Assembly: GCF_023065955.2 (NCBI RefSeq)
Contig: NW_026622874.1
Span: 31,757,772-31,821,771, forward strand
From: Ursus arctos
Taxonomy: Eukaryota > Chordata > Mammalia > Carnivora > Ursidae
Direction of reading: 5' to 3'
DNA: 64,000 bases
Shown here: positions 55,433 to 64,000 of the stretch, piece by piece
Layout: every line of letters starts with the position of its first letter
Position numbering within the stretch: position 1 is the stretch's first letter
Notes under the pieces: generated by a model
The model's database searches: none
What the model saw: the letters and a program-made list of their open reading frames with translations, nothing else
Told to the model about the DNA's origin: nothing
Translations under genes and position numbers: made by a program

Positions 55433-55959
55433 TAGGGTGCTCAAAGTTTCCTCCTGCCATAGAACCCCCAGATTCCCGACCCCATTCCATTAAGGCTTTC
55501 CTTAAGATGAACCCAATATTAAACACTCCCTTGCTTTAAGAAGGAGGTTGAATGACCCTTTGTAAAATAGAAATGCGTTCCCTGGGGATTGGGTGGCAAG
55601 TCCGCTGCCTAGCTGTGGTCAGCGGTGATGTGTGGGTAATACTACACAAGATTTGGTTCTGCTGGAAATACTAAATGAGATCCGACATTGCAAATGGCTT
55701 CCTGAGCCATGGTACCAAACAGGGCCATATCCTTACACCGGGGTTACTATGATGAGCTGGAAGGGTGTTCACCAGCACGTAAGTACAGAAAACTTCATTC
55801 ATCGGCAGATGGCAGGGTCCTGAGGGGTTCCAAAATGGGCCGGTCAGTGTGGCTGGAGAAAGAGGTGAAGGAAGGCCCTTGGCTCAGGGCATGGCTGGGG
55901 AGCGAGCCAGGAGTGGCCCTGCAGGGGGTGCCCCGGAAAAACAACAGACTGGCCACTGG
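55433..55959. other. Unassigned non-coding DNA
   Basis: No gene or confident repeat. Confidence 0.45.
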
Positions 55960-55980
55960 GTGCATGCGCGCATGCGTGCA
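55960..55980. promoter_or_regulatory. NRF1-like palindrome in a Z-DNA-prone tract
   Basis: GCATGCGCGCATGC at 55962-55975 is a perfect 14-base palindrome. CGCGCATGCGTG at 55967-55978 fits the NRF1 pattern YGCGCAYGCGCR at 11 of 12 positions. All 21 bases alternate purine and pyrimidine. CpG survival at such density outside an island is notable. Confidence 0.45.
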
Positions 55981-56134
55981 ATCGCGTAGGCAGAATGGGC
56001 GTGCCTTGTGGAAACAAAGGGAATATAGAGGGTAAACTGAAGAAAAGCGGAGACCTCAGACGAAAGGAAAAGCCAACACTGAAAACCAAACTTTTCCTTT
56101 TTCATCCTTTATCATTTATTTAGGGCAGGGCTTA

Positions 56135-56285
56135 CGCATCTAATTCAGCGGCCTCCCAACCTGGCCAAGGTTCAGAAAGCAGACTTAAGAACCTTCCCAG
56201 GCACTACTCAAAACTCTGATTTAGTAGACTATGGCAGGGCCCGGGCATTCATACTTTTTAACCATCTTTCCGGGTGATATCCACT
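56135..56285 (+). repeat. MER5-like hAT DNA transposon remnant
   Basis: AAAACTCTGATTTAGTAG, GGCAGGGCCCGGGCATTC, TTTTTAACCATCTTTC and GGGTGATATCC follow the MER5 3' half. Termini are not preserved. Confidence 0.5.
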
Positions 56286-56329
56286 GAGTGCTCAGCCTCA
56301 GGGCCTGTGCAGACATGCGGCTCGCACGC

Positions 56330-56645
56330 TCCTCCATTACTCACCCTGCCTTCCTTTCCTCCCTGTGAAACTGCACCTGCTGAATGCCTACTCGCCAGGG
56401 CTCCTGGGGCCAGCGTCCCCTCCTCAGTGCGCCTTCCCTGACCTTGTCTGCTTCAGGCTCCTTTGTTATGCAATCTAGAGAGCTGTGATCTCCTCCTCCA
56501 GAGCACTTAACTCAATTTGTAATTATATTCTTAGAAGGCGAGATTCCATAAACATGAAGCAAAGACTATATTTGTCTCATGGAACACCAGCTCCTCTCCA
56601 GCACCTAAAACAGACCAGAACATGGTTTGGTGATTAACAATGTAT
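56330..56645 (+). repeat. L2 LINE 3' end
   Basis: GCGCCTTCCCTGACCTTG, GAGCACTTAACTCAATTTGT with AATTATATTC, AAGACTATATTTGTCTCATG and CTCCAGCACCTAAAACAGAC are the L2 3' UTR blocks in order. Confidence 0.75.
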
Positions 56646-57394
56646 GTAATTTTTATTGTTTGTCTTAGTTTGGGCTCCCTAGACATTAGGGACGACTGAG
56701 GAACTTAACAGCTCTTTATTAGGGAGTGTATTCCAGTGGAAACAACAGTTAGGATAAAAGAAAACGGAAACAGTAAGAAGAGGAAGGGCAAGCACCAGGA
56801 AGCCTTGCTGAACCAGGACAGCTTTGTAACAAATGCTGCTGATGGTCTTTGCTAGGCTTTCTGGAAGGTCTTCCCTATTACCCATGTGGGCGGGGGGGAG
56901 GGGACTTATCTGCCTCCCATTGGTCAGAATTCAACCCGTGAGGCATGAACTGCCTTGCCCTTCTCAGCGGTGTCTTGGTGGCGGGTCTAGGTCTCAGGTG
57001 CTTTGGTGGCGAGCCTCAGTAGCAGGTGCGGGCAGTCACTGCTGCATAAAAGGCTTCTGAGTGTGCTGCAGTGGTGACCCTCGGTGGCTACACTGGCTAC
57101 AAAATGAGGCAAGGTGTGGATCTGGGTGAATAAATGGATTCATCCCGCATCCCTGCTGCAGGCTGGTTGAGTCTGCAAATGAACGGTCCAGGGTCAAGAT
57201 GAGAATGGTGACCACTGTGATGGTGATGGTGGTGGTGATAATGCTGCTGAGGTCATGACTAGGACAACCAATGCTTCACGACCTCCACATGGGGCCATGC
57301 CGAGAGCTTTAGCGAGAATTCACATGCACAGAGATAATGCGTAAGTACCCACCCTGAGAGGGATTTGGGGCAAGAATTACTCATTTCCAGCATC
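56646..57394. other. Unassigned DNA, possible unnamed repeat
   Basis: No gene. TCTTAGTTTGGGCTCCCTAG followed by CTCTTTATTAGGGAGTGTAT has the feel of an interspersed repeat, but I cannot match it. A GGTGGC-type imperfect repeat occurs at 56978-57010 and a GGT/GAT-rich patch at 57220-57240. Confidence 0.35.
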
Positions 57395-57718
57395 ACCATC
57401 CGAACTGGTCCTCATCACTTCCACTCGGATCACCCCAAGAGCTTCTTCAACTGCTCTCACTTCCTCCATCTCTTCTCTCCACTTATCCTTCTACCTCTTG
57501 ATCTTCCTAGAACACTGCTTTCACCATGTCAGTCCTTTGGTCCCTTTATCATATTGTATCAACTTAAAAACCTCTACCTGTCAGCCAGGACCCTTCATCA
57601 TAGATCCACACTCCCTGGTCAACTTGATTTTCCAGGATGTTCTTTTTAATAGGCTGGCTTCCTTGTTGTCCCATATACATGCTTTTGTTTGCTTTAAATT
57701 TCATGTCTTTAATTTTTT

Positions 57719-57937
57719 TAAAAAAAGATTATTTTATTTATTTGAAAGAGAGAGAGAGAGTACATGAACAGGGGGAGGGGCCGAGGGAAAAGGGTAGCAG
57801 GGGAGGGAGAATCAGGCTCCCCACTGAGCAGGGAGCCAGATGACTTGGTGGGGGGAGGGGTTCGATCCCCCCACCCCACCCCCCAATCCAGGATCATGAC
57901 CTGAGCTGAAGGCAGACTGAGTCACCCAGGCGCCCCC
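57719..57937 (-). mobile_element. Can-SINE, antisense, nested in L2
   Basis: ATTATTTTATTTATTTGAAA, a GAGA tract, GGGGGAGGGGCCGAGG, GCTCCCCACTGAGCAGGG and the antisense head GAGTCACCCAGGCGCCCC. An inverted pair GTGGGGGG (57848) and CCCCCCAC (57867) lies inside. Target duplications are unclear, so it is older. Confidence 0.88.
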
Positions 57938-58063
57938 TTTAGGTCCTTTTTAAAAATGCCATTTCCTTTCTAGAGTGCAACAGGCTTTCTCCCAATCTCC
58001 ACCCATTCAGATCCTTTCTATCCTCCATCGCAAGTTTCATATCCACTGTACATCTTCTTGTTA

Positions 58064-58505
58064 TGTGTTGAACTGTGTCCCTCCAAAAGATGTTCGAGTC
58101 CTAACCCCTGATACCTGTGAATGTGATCTTATTTGAAAACGGATTTGTGCAGATAATCAAGTCGAGAGGAGATCGTTAAAGCAGACCCTCATCCAGTAAG
58201 ACTGGTGTTCTCATGAAAAGAGGAGATTGGGAGACAGACATGCACACAAGGAGAATGCCATGTGAACATGAAAGCAAGGATCAGGGCGATGCTTCTCAGA
58301 GCCAGGGAATGTCGAAGACTCCAGCAAACCGCCAGAAGCTACAGGAGATGGAACAGATTCCCCTCATGGCCGTCAGGAGAAGCCAACCCTGCCCATACCT
58401 GGATCTGGGGCTTCTGGCCTCCAGAACCATGAGACAATACCTTTCTGTTGTTTAAGCTGCCCAATTTCTGGTACTTTGTTAGAACGGCCCTAACAAACTA
58501 ATACA
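58064..58505 (+). mobile_element. MLT1-type (MaLR) LTR, nested in L2
   Basis: Diagnostic MLT1A/B order: TGTGTTGAACTGTGTCCCTC, GAGTCCTAACCCCTGATACC, GTGAATGTGATCTTATTTG, AAGACTGGTGTTCTCATGAA, GAGAATGCCATGTGAACATG, AAACCGCCAGAAGCTACAGG, TGGCCTCCAGAACCATGAGA and TGTTTAAGCTGCCC. A solo LTR of an old non-autonomous retroelement with no internal genes. Confidence 0.85.
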
Positions 58506-58740
58506 TTTTCTTAGACTTTTCTAGCTCTTGCTGCTTTTCTCATTCAACATTTCCAAAGCCTCCAGTCTTTGCCTCACAACTTAGCGTGTAAATGTTCTTG
58601 CTTATATTGTGAACATTGATTATGTCCATCACATACCTCGTTTCCCAGTTAAACTGCAAGATCTTCCAAAACTAGGGCTATACATATTTCCTAATCCACA
58701 ACTAGCGAATAGTAATTGCTCAGTAAATGTCTCTTCTTCT

Positions 58741-61534
58741 ATCAGGCCGGGCTATATGAGAAGTAGTCCTGTCTGGTAATAAGAAGTTCTTTTTTATCTT
58801 TAGTTACAGTATGGGAGGCCAGTGGATAAATATTATTTGGGAAATCATGTTGCAAGTACTAACAGCCAGGGCCAAACTGAGCTGCCATCTTGGCTAACTA
58901 CTTGAAGCAGGAGCCAAGGTATTTCGTTCAGTTGGTGCCAAGAGGCCAGGGATACAGGTGGCTGCCTCCTGTTCTCCCAGAAGAATACCTAAGGCTGAAT
59001 GCAGTCTCTCTTGGCAGCTATTTGACTCATTCTCAAGCCACCTGCAAGGCAATGCCAGGCATATTTCAAAGAGGCAGGAAAAGGATGAGTCATATTGTTG
59101 GGTGGCCCATTCTTCTCATCTAGAGGGCACCAAGACTTACCTCATGGATGGGGCAGGTAGGCTGGGCTAGCCCAACCTTCCCAGTCCCAGATTAGCACTA
59201 TTCACAATACGCATGTTGGGTTCTAGGCAGCCAAGAGGTACCTGTATTTTAACCCTGAAAGTCTCCTGTCTCCAGAGCTTGGAAAGGCCCCAGAGGGATT
59301 AATAATCTACTGGTAGACCTTCTAAGACCTGATTTCTTGGAGCTAAAGACCCATATATCTTCAAACATATTTTATGTCAGAAGACCTGGCCAAAGAATAA
59401 GTGTCTACACCTGGGGATGGCCTTTTTCTTGATGGCTTTTCGGGACTAGCTTTGTCATGAGAATATATATGTTATTAAGCAGGACATGGCAGCTACTGTC
59501 ACTTTGCTAACATCTTCCTAGGCTGGCTCAGATAACTGCCCACTTCTGAGGTTAGTGACTGACTGTAAGAACCAGGCCTACTGGACCCTTGTTCCCATTC
59601 AAAGGAGGTCCGAGTGAAATGCATCATGGTGGTGCTCCCACAGCAGCAGCCTCTGCTGAGCAGGATCTCCCTCAGCTTCCTTCCAGTTCACGTCCTCCTT
59701 GTCCTTCACGAGCTTCTCCCCAACCTGCCTCAGGAGAAACACCTCCTTTTCTTTTTTCAGTTATGCCTCCTGAGCTCTGGTCCTGCCTTCTGAGGGTCAC
59801 GTAATGTGAATTTCTAGCTGTCTGTAGAGTTAGACCCTGGCCAGGTCAGGGTATTCGACATGGTGAGCTTCTGTGGTCCTGGGGAGAAGCGCTCACCAGG
59901 CGGTTGTAAGTGACAAGGAGAACAATCCTCATGAGAACTGCCAGTGCTGCCTAAAACACACAGCTTGTCACACTAAAATGACACGTGACTATAGCTGACA
60001 TGGAGGTGAGCATTGAGCTTCTTCAGAGAGAAAAGAGGTGCCAGCCGCTGGGATCTTAGGAATGTATGGATAACTCCTTGTTCAAAACCATTTGAATAAA
60101 ATAAAATATACCCATTTTTTTTGGTAAGGAACTGGTCAGGTTTTTTTAAAGGAATCATCAAAAGTAGGAGGGTAAAGTGACAGGAAGAATTTTTCAAGGA
60201 TTGGAGAATAACTTAAGCTTGAGTTATGCTTTTCAAACTATGTGTTCAAATCCTGCCTTTGCTATCAGTTTTTCCCCAGGAGGACAAACAGATACAGATG
60301 GGGGATGTAAGACTATCAAGCTGAGAAGAGGTCTTCCTTCTGCGGCCCAAATTAGAAGAACAGTTTTGTGACACCCCCATCCCCTAGGAGTCTCAGATTT
60401 CCCATAGGTCATTTATTTACTCACCTGGGTGAGTTAATTCCCTTGTAGACCAGGAAGTTAAAAGTTGATTGAGGACTGGACTCTCTAATCTCTCTGGAGG
60501 ATAGGGACTCTTAACACTAAGTTGGGTTCTCCAAGCATTTATAATGCTGGGCCACCTGGTAAGTCTTTGCAACTCATCAGGCCCATAATACTCCTGTCTG
60601 TTCTTATTGCGTTCTGCTCTTTGAAAATGAGGGCCATGTCTAATGAGGTGGAGAGTTGGGATGAGTCACTGAGTGACTGGTATAGTAGAGATACTTTTAC
60701 TGTTTGGATGGATCCTGGCATAAATGACTTAGCTTTTTATAAAGCCAAGAATCATTTACTTTTTTGGGGGGTGGGGGTTAAATTTGGAGTAATATAGGGT
60801 GGTACCTAAAAAGATAAATATCTAAGAATAAGCTTAATACGATGGGTTGGCTTTGGAGTTGAGTTCTTACCTCTCTTTCCAGATGGAATGCAAGCATGTT
60901 TGAGCTATTAACACTGCCCTATCAAAGTTTTCATGATAGTTAAATGAAATAAGAATATGAAAACCAGGGTGGACACTTAGACAAGCTTGGAATTAAGAAC
61001 CTCTTCAAATTTTGCATCCAAACACCTCTTTTTCTCAGTCCTCTTAAAAATACCCACCATGAGGTTTGGCACGGAAGTAGATAATCAGTATTCAGAGTCC
61101 TACTTTCTTCAGTCTCAGTTGATGGAATTGATTAGATGATTTACACCCTAACCTCTATGCTCCACCCTAGACTCCATCAGTGTTTCCCATTCTCCTTCTC
61201 TAGATCTCCAAGTCTGAGGCCCAACCAGGGTCCCAGCCAGCATAAGTCCACATGTGGATGGAGAAAGCGAGGTTTCGAGTCCTTGGGAAGAACCCAAGCA
61301 ATTGCACAGTTTTTAGATGAATGCCATCCACCTTGCAGGCTCCTCGGGCAGGCTGAGGAGCCACATATCAGATGTCATTTGTGGCACCAGGGGCAACCGC
61401 AGTGTTAAAGGAAATGCTGAGAATACAATTTAGGTCCTCAAGAAGTCTTGGATTAGTGAAGGTAGGTTTTTCAAGCACTCCTTCTGGGTTCCCATTAGAG
61501 TGAGCCCCTCCCCTGAATTGACTCAGAAGAGCCC
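58741..61534. other. Unassigned non-coding DNA
   Basis: About 2.8 kb with no gene, RNA or confident repeat. A short G-rich tract GGGGGGTGGGGG lies near 60764-60777. A scrap at 60225-60280 may be a MIR head, too weak to call. Confidence 0.5.
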
Positions 61535-61745
61535 GATGGCTTGTGTTTAGATCTAGGTTTGTCACTCACTGTGTGACCTTGAACATATTGTTTGACCTTT
61601 CTATGTCTTGATTTGCTCATCTGTAAGGGGCGATAATATGGTATCTATTTCATAGAGAATGTGAGGAATAGGTACAAAGCACTAGCACAGCAGATCTCGT
61701 AAGCTCTCAGTAAATGTTATTCAGTGACATTATTATTATTTCAAT
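61535..61745 (+). repeat. MIR SINE, nearly full length
   Basis: Sense MIR: TTTGTCACTCACTGTGTGAC, CTTGAACATATTGTTTGACC, TTGCTCATCTGTAAGGGGCG, ATAGAGAATGTGAGGAATAG and AGCTCTCAGTAAATGTTATT. Confidence 0.9.
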
Positions 61746-62044
61746 GACCACATAGAAAATAAGGGCCGTAATTCAGCCAGAGAAATTATCTTGTATAGCA
61801 ATCTACTGCTTTATGTACACTCATTATGGAAGGGGGATGATTTTGCTTCACCAAAAATGCAGCACAGGAAAATTTTAAACAGCATACCCTCCACTACATT
61901 TAAAATATGACTCATTTCTCCAACCTAATTTACACCCTTTATTTAGAAACCCACCTTTTGTTAGAGCAGCACACATCTGCAAAATATATATTAACAGCAT
62001 TTGCTGCAGAAACTCAAGTTAGGAAACAGGAAGAAATTGAAGGA
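61746..62044. other. Unassigned AT-rich DNA
   Basis: Nothing recognisable between two MIR copies of opposite orientation. Confidence 0.45.
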
Positions 62045-62265
62045 GCTAATGTTAATGAAGTACCAACCACGTGCTAGGGGGACATACATTATTTTGTTAG
62101 TTCTTCTGAAGAGTCACATGAAGAGTCTACTCGTGTGTCCCTTTTATAGATAAGGACTTCAAACTAAAAGAAGTAAAATTGTCCAAGGTCAGAAAGCTGG
62201 TAGACGGCAGAGCTATGATTTGAACCTCTGCTGATGCTCATTTTATTAGACCGTGGAACTCTTGA
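62045..62265 (-). repeat. MIR SINE, nearly full length
   Basis: Antisense MIR: AAGTACCAACCACGTGCTAG, CCCTTTTATAGATAAGGACT, AATTGTCCAAGGTCAGAAAG and ACGGCAGAGCTATGATTTGA, with the head toward the right. Confidence 0.88.
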
Positions 62266-62695
62266 CAAGAGCCATCTTTATTCCTTTTCATAGTCTTTTC
62301 CTGTGTTCCCCCTTGTAACCCCCATCACATTCACCAATCCTGCTGTCCTTGAACTCTCACCCAAGGACCTTCTATGCTTCTCCAAGGAGAAAAATGAGCC
62401 TCATTGGCTCAGGAACACATTTGTTTGGGGTGTGGGAGAACAACATGATGGACAATAGGAAGCAGGGATACAATGCTGTAGTGCAGCTTAATTAAATTAG
62501 CTCAAGATAATGGTATATCCTGAAATGGGAACACATCCATTAATGCTGTTATTATTATCAAGGACACGAATGGCCCATTGAGGATTGATGAGAGAATAAA
62601 CTGTCCATATGCTGTGAACCATAAGGAAACAATTGATAGGAAAAACCTCAGCGAGGAACTTTGGATGGGATTGATAACGCATCCTCCACGATAAA
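62266..62695. other. Unassigned non-coding DNA
   Basis: No gene or confident repeat recognised. Confidence 0.45.
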
Positions 62696-62701
62696 ACACA
62701 C

Positions 62702-62732
<31 letters not shown>
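62696..62732. repeat. (AC)n microsatellite
   Basis: About eighteen AC units with a single G interruption near 62706. Frames of Cys-Val repeats on the minus strand are artefacts. Confidence 0.95.
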
Positions 62733-62959
62733 TCGTAAAAGGGATGTATGCTTGGCATCTGGTTAATCAATGAACTGTGAAGGGACTGAGACAATAAAGT
62801 GAGCAGGTTCCACATTAATATTATAATATGATATGTTTATAGGATGGGAACGCTCAAAAGTGATTCCAGCAGTAATGTGTAGGAACTATTTTAATTGAGT
62901 CCGTGTTCTGCAACAGAAGCACAGACTTCATCCATCACTCAAAGAAGGGGGTCATAGGA

Positions 62960-63320
62960 AGGGAAGATTTTGGCCTTGTCTGCCCCTATAAGCAACCTTT
63001 GGTTGTTATTAGGTGTAACTGTACAATGCATTATTTTAGCCATTGACTATTTAGCCAGGGAGGTTGTTTAGGAAGACACAAGCTTTGGCCGCCCTATACC
63101 CAAAGGATGTTAAAATAAAATATGCATATCTTAATGCCTTCCCGAAGCCATAAGCCTGTTCTTGTTCACCGGGGATCCATCTCTGCCTGTATGATCTATG
63201 GTGTTACGGACAGAGGGGAGCTAGATGCAGCCAATTATCCCCATGGAGCAAATCCGGGGAGGAAGAGATGTATTACAGGCACAAGGAATGATTTGCTGCT
63301 GCAAAGGGCTCCATTAGCCC
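62960..63320. promoter_or_regulatory. Repeat-free motif-rich segment, candidate enhancer
   Basis: The segment contains the palindrome TATGCATA at 63121, TATCTTAATG, CCAATTATCC at 63231 and CCATTAGCCC in unique-looking sequence. POU- and homeodomain-type cores at this density suggest a conserved element. There is no direct functional evidence. Confidence 0.25.
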
Positions 63321-64000
63321 AGGAAAGAGGTTAGAGGGAAAAGGTTCACAGCATAAGGATGCAGATAGGTGCCAGGGAATGTCAGCAAGGGCTGCCAGGG
63401 GTGAAACAAAGGGGAACTCCCCACCTGGAAAATGTTCCTCCTGATAGCAATCTGTTCCAAGTGACATCAAATGGTTTGCAAAAATGTGCTGGAAATCACA
63501 AATGTTTTGTGGGTTTGGGATGTGAAATCACTCCATGATCAGGTCTCATGCATATAGCTTGTGGATGGCTTATGAGGACTCGTCTTGACTCTTGGTAGGA
63601 CCCAACTGGGTTTGCTCTCAGGCCCACGCATTCAAAATGGAGATATTCTCTTCAGCCCGTTAAAGTGAATAGAGCAGGACTCGCCTTCTGATAGTCACCA
63701 GCCTCTGCTGTCAAGGTCTGGCCAGTCTCCAAAAGTGACCCAGCACTAGACGTCTCTGTTAGTCTATTCTGGTGGCCTTAACTAGGACGAGGGCTGGGGG
63801 TCTACCACCAGTTGAGTTGTGTCTTTATGCGGAACAGTTCTGGGGCACCTACTCTGTGCCAGGCTCCCTGCTGAGTCTGGGAATCCAGGGATGGCCTAGA
63901 TGCGCTCTGTCTTCTGCTCACAGACCTTATTCATGGCTGGGGGTAGACAGAGTTAGATCAGCGATGATAGCGAAGTGTGATCAGTTCTAAGGTAGAAGTA
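63321..64000. other. Unassigned non-coding DNA to window end
   Basis: No gene. From about 63840 CACCTACTCTGTGCCAGGC with TCCCTGCTGAG resembles an ancient repeat that runs off the window edge. Confidence 0.4.

Larger units (their letters stand above)
57395..58740 (+). repeat. L2 LINE split by two nested insertions
   Basis: L2 blocks run through three pieces: CACTGCTTTCACCATGTCAG (left), TAGAGTGCAACAGGCTTTCT with CATTCAGATCCTTTC (middle), and AACTGCAAGATCTTCC...TTGCTCAGTAAATGTC (3' end). A Can-SINE (57719-57937) and an MLT1-type LTR (58064-58505) separate them. No intact frame. Confidence 0.55.

Noticed and set aside
62497..62733. Antisense frames starting with Cys-Val repeats
   Set aside because: They are translations of the (AC)n microsatellite.
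1..64000. CRISPR arrays, bacterial operons, integrated phage or retroviral genes
   Set aside because: There are no regularly spaced identical repeats, no ribosome-binding-site organisation and no gag, pol or env frames. Only solo LTR-type remnants and LINE fragments occur.

Overview
This is mammalian nuclear DNA from a carnivoran, most likely a caniform of the bear, panda, seal or mustelid side. The evidence is fifteen Can-SINEs, tRNA-Lys-derived SINEs with the typical GGTGGCTCAG head, a CT-rich body and an AATAAATAAAATC tail. There is also a young L1 fragment and a background of ancient mammal-wide repeats (MIR, L2, MER5-type hAT, MLT1-type LTRs, old L1). The SINE subfamily carrying GACAGCCAGCGAGAGAGG looks arctoid to me, but the species is not settled by sequence alone.

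I find no intact protein-coding gene, convincing exon, structural RNA gene or CRISPR array. The longest reading frames are chance frames, or frames inside repeats. The only clear coding remnant is the C-terminal ~250 codons of an L1 ORF2, antisense at 15.9-16.65 kb. An L1/HAL1-like ORF1 fossil lies at 49.3-49.96 kb. The window is therefore intergenic or deep-intronic, made of retroposons with stretches of unassigned DNA between them.

Layout. 0-10 kb: ancient MIR, L2, MER5 and LTR-like remnants. 10-17 kb: two Can-SINEs, a (GAAA)n microsatellite grown from a SINE tail, and the young L1 beside an AT-rich block with five TAATTA sites. 17-22 kb: MIRs, an L2 split by a SINE, an old L1 3' end and an MLT1-like LTR. 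22-31 kb: mostly unassigned DNA, then an MIR split by a solo LTR. 31-40 kb: a polypyrimidine tract, SINEs, a very short L1 insertion, two strong CTCF-like motifs and G-rich tracts. 41.6-43.4 kb: five Can-SINEs packed in strictly alternating orientation. 43-53 kb: AT-rich DNA, two more SINEs and the L1/HAL1 fossil. 53-59 kb: a pentanucleotide satellite, an RFX X-box, an NRF1/Z-DNA palindrome and an L2 carrying two nested insertions. 59-64 kb: MIRs, an (AC)n repeat and a homeodomain-type motif region.

Any function would be regulatory: candidate CTCF sites in convergent orientation (28.6 kb plus; 34.2 and 37.4 kb minus), an X-box, an NRF1-like palindrome and clusters of homeodomain cores. These are motif-level inferences. 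I did not find a new biological system. Repeat family names come from recognising consensus features by eye, not from a database search; edges without target-site duplications are approximate.
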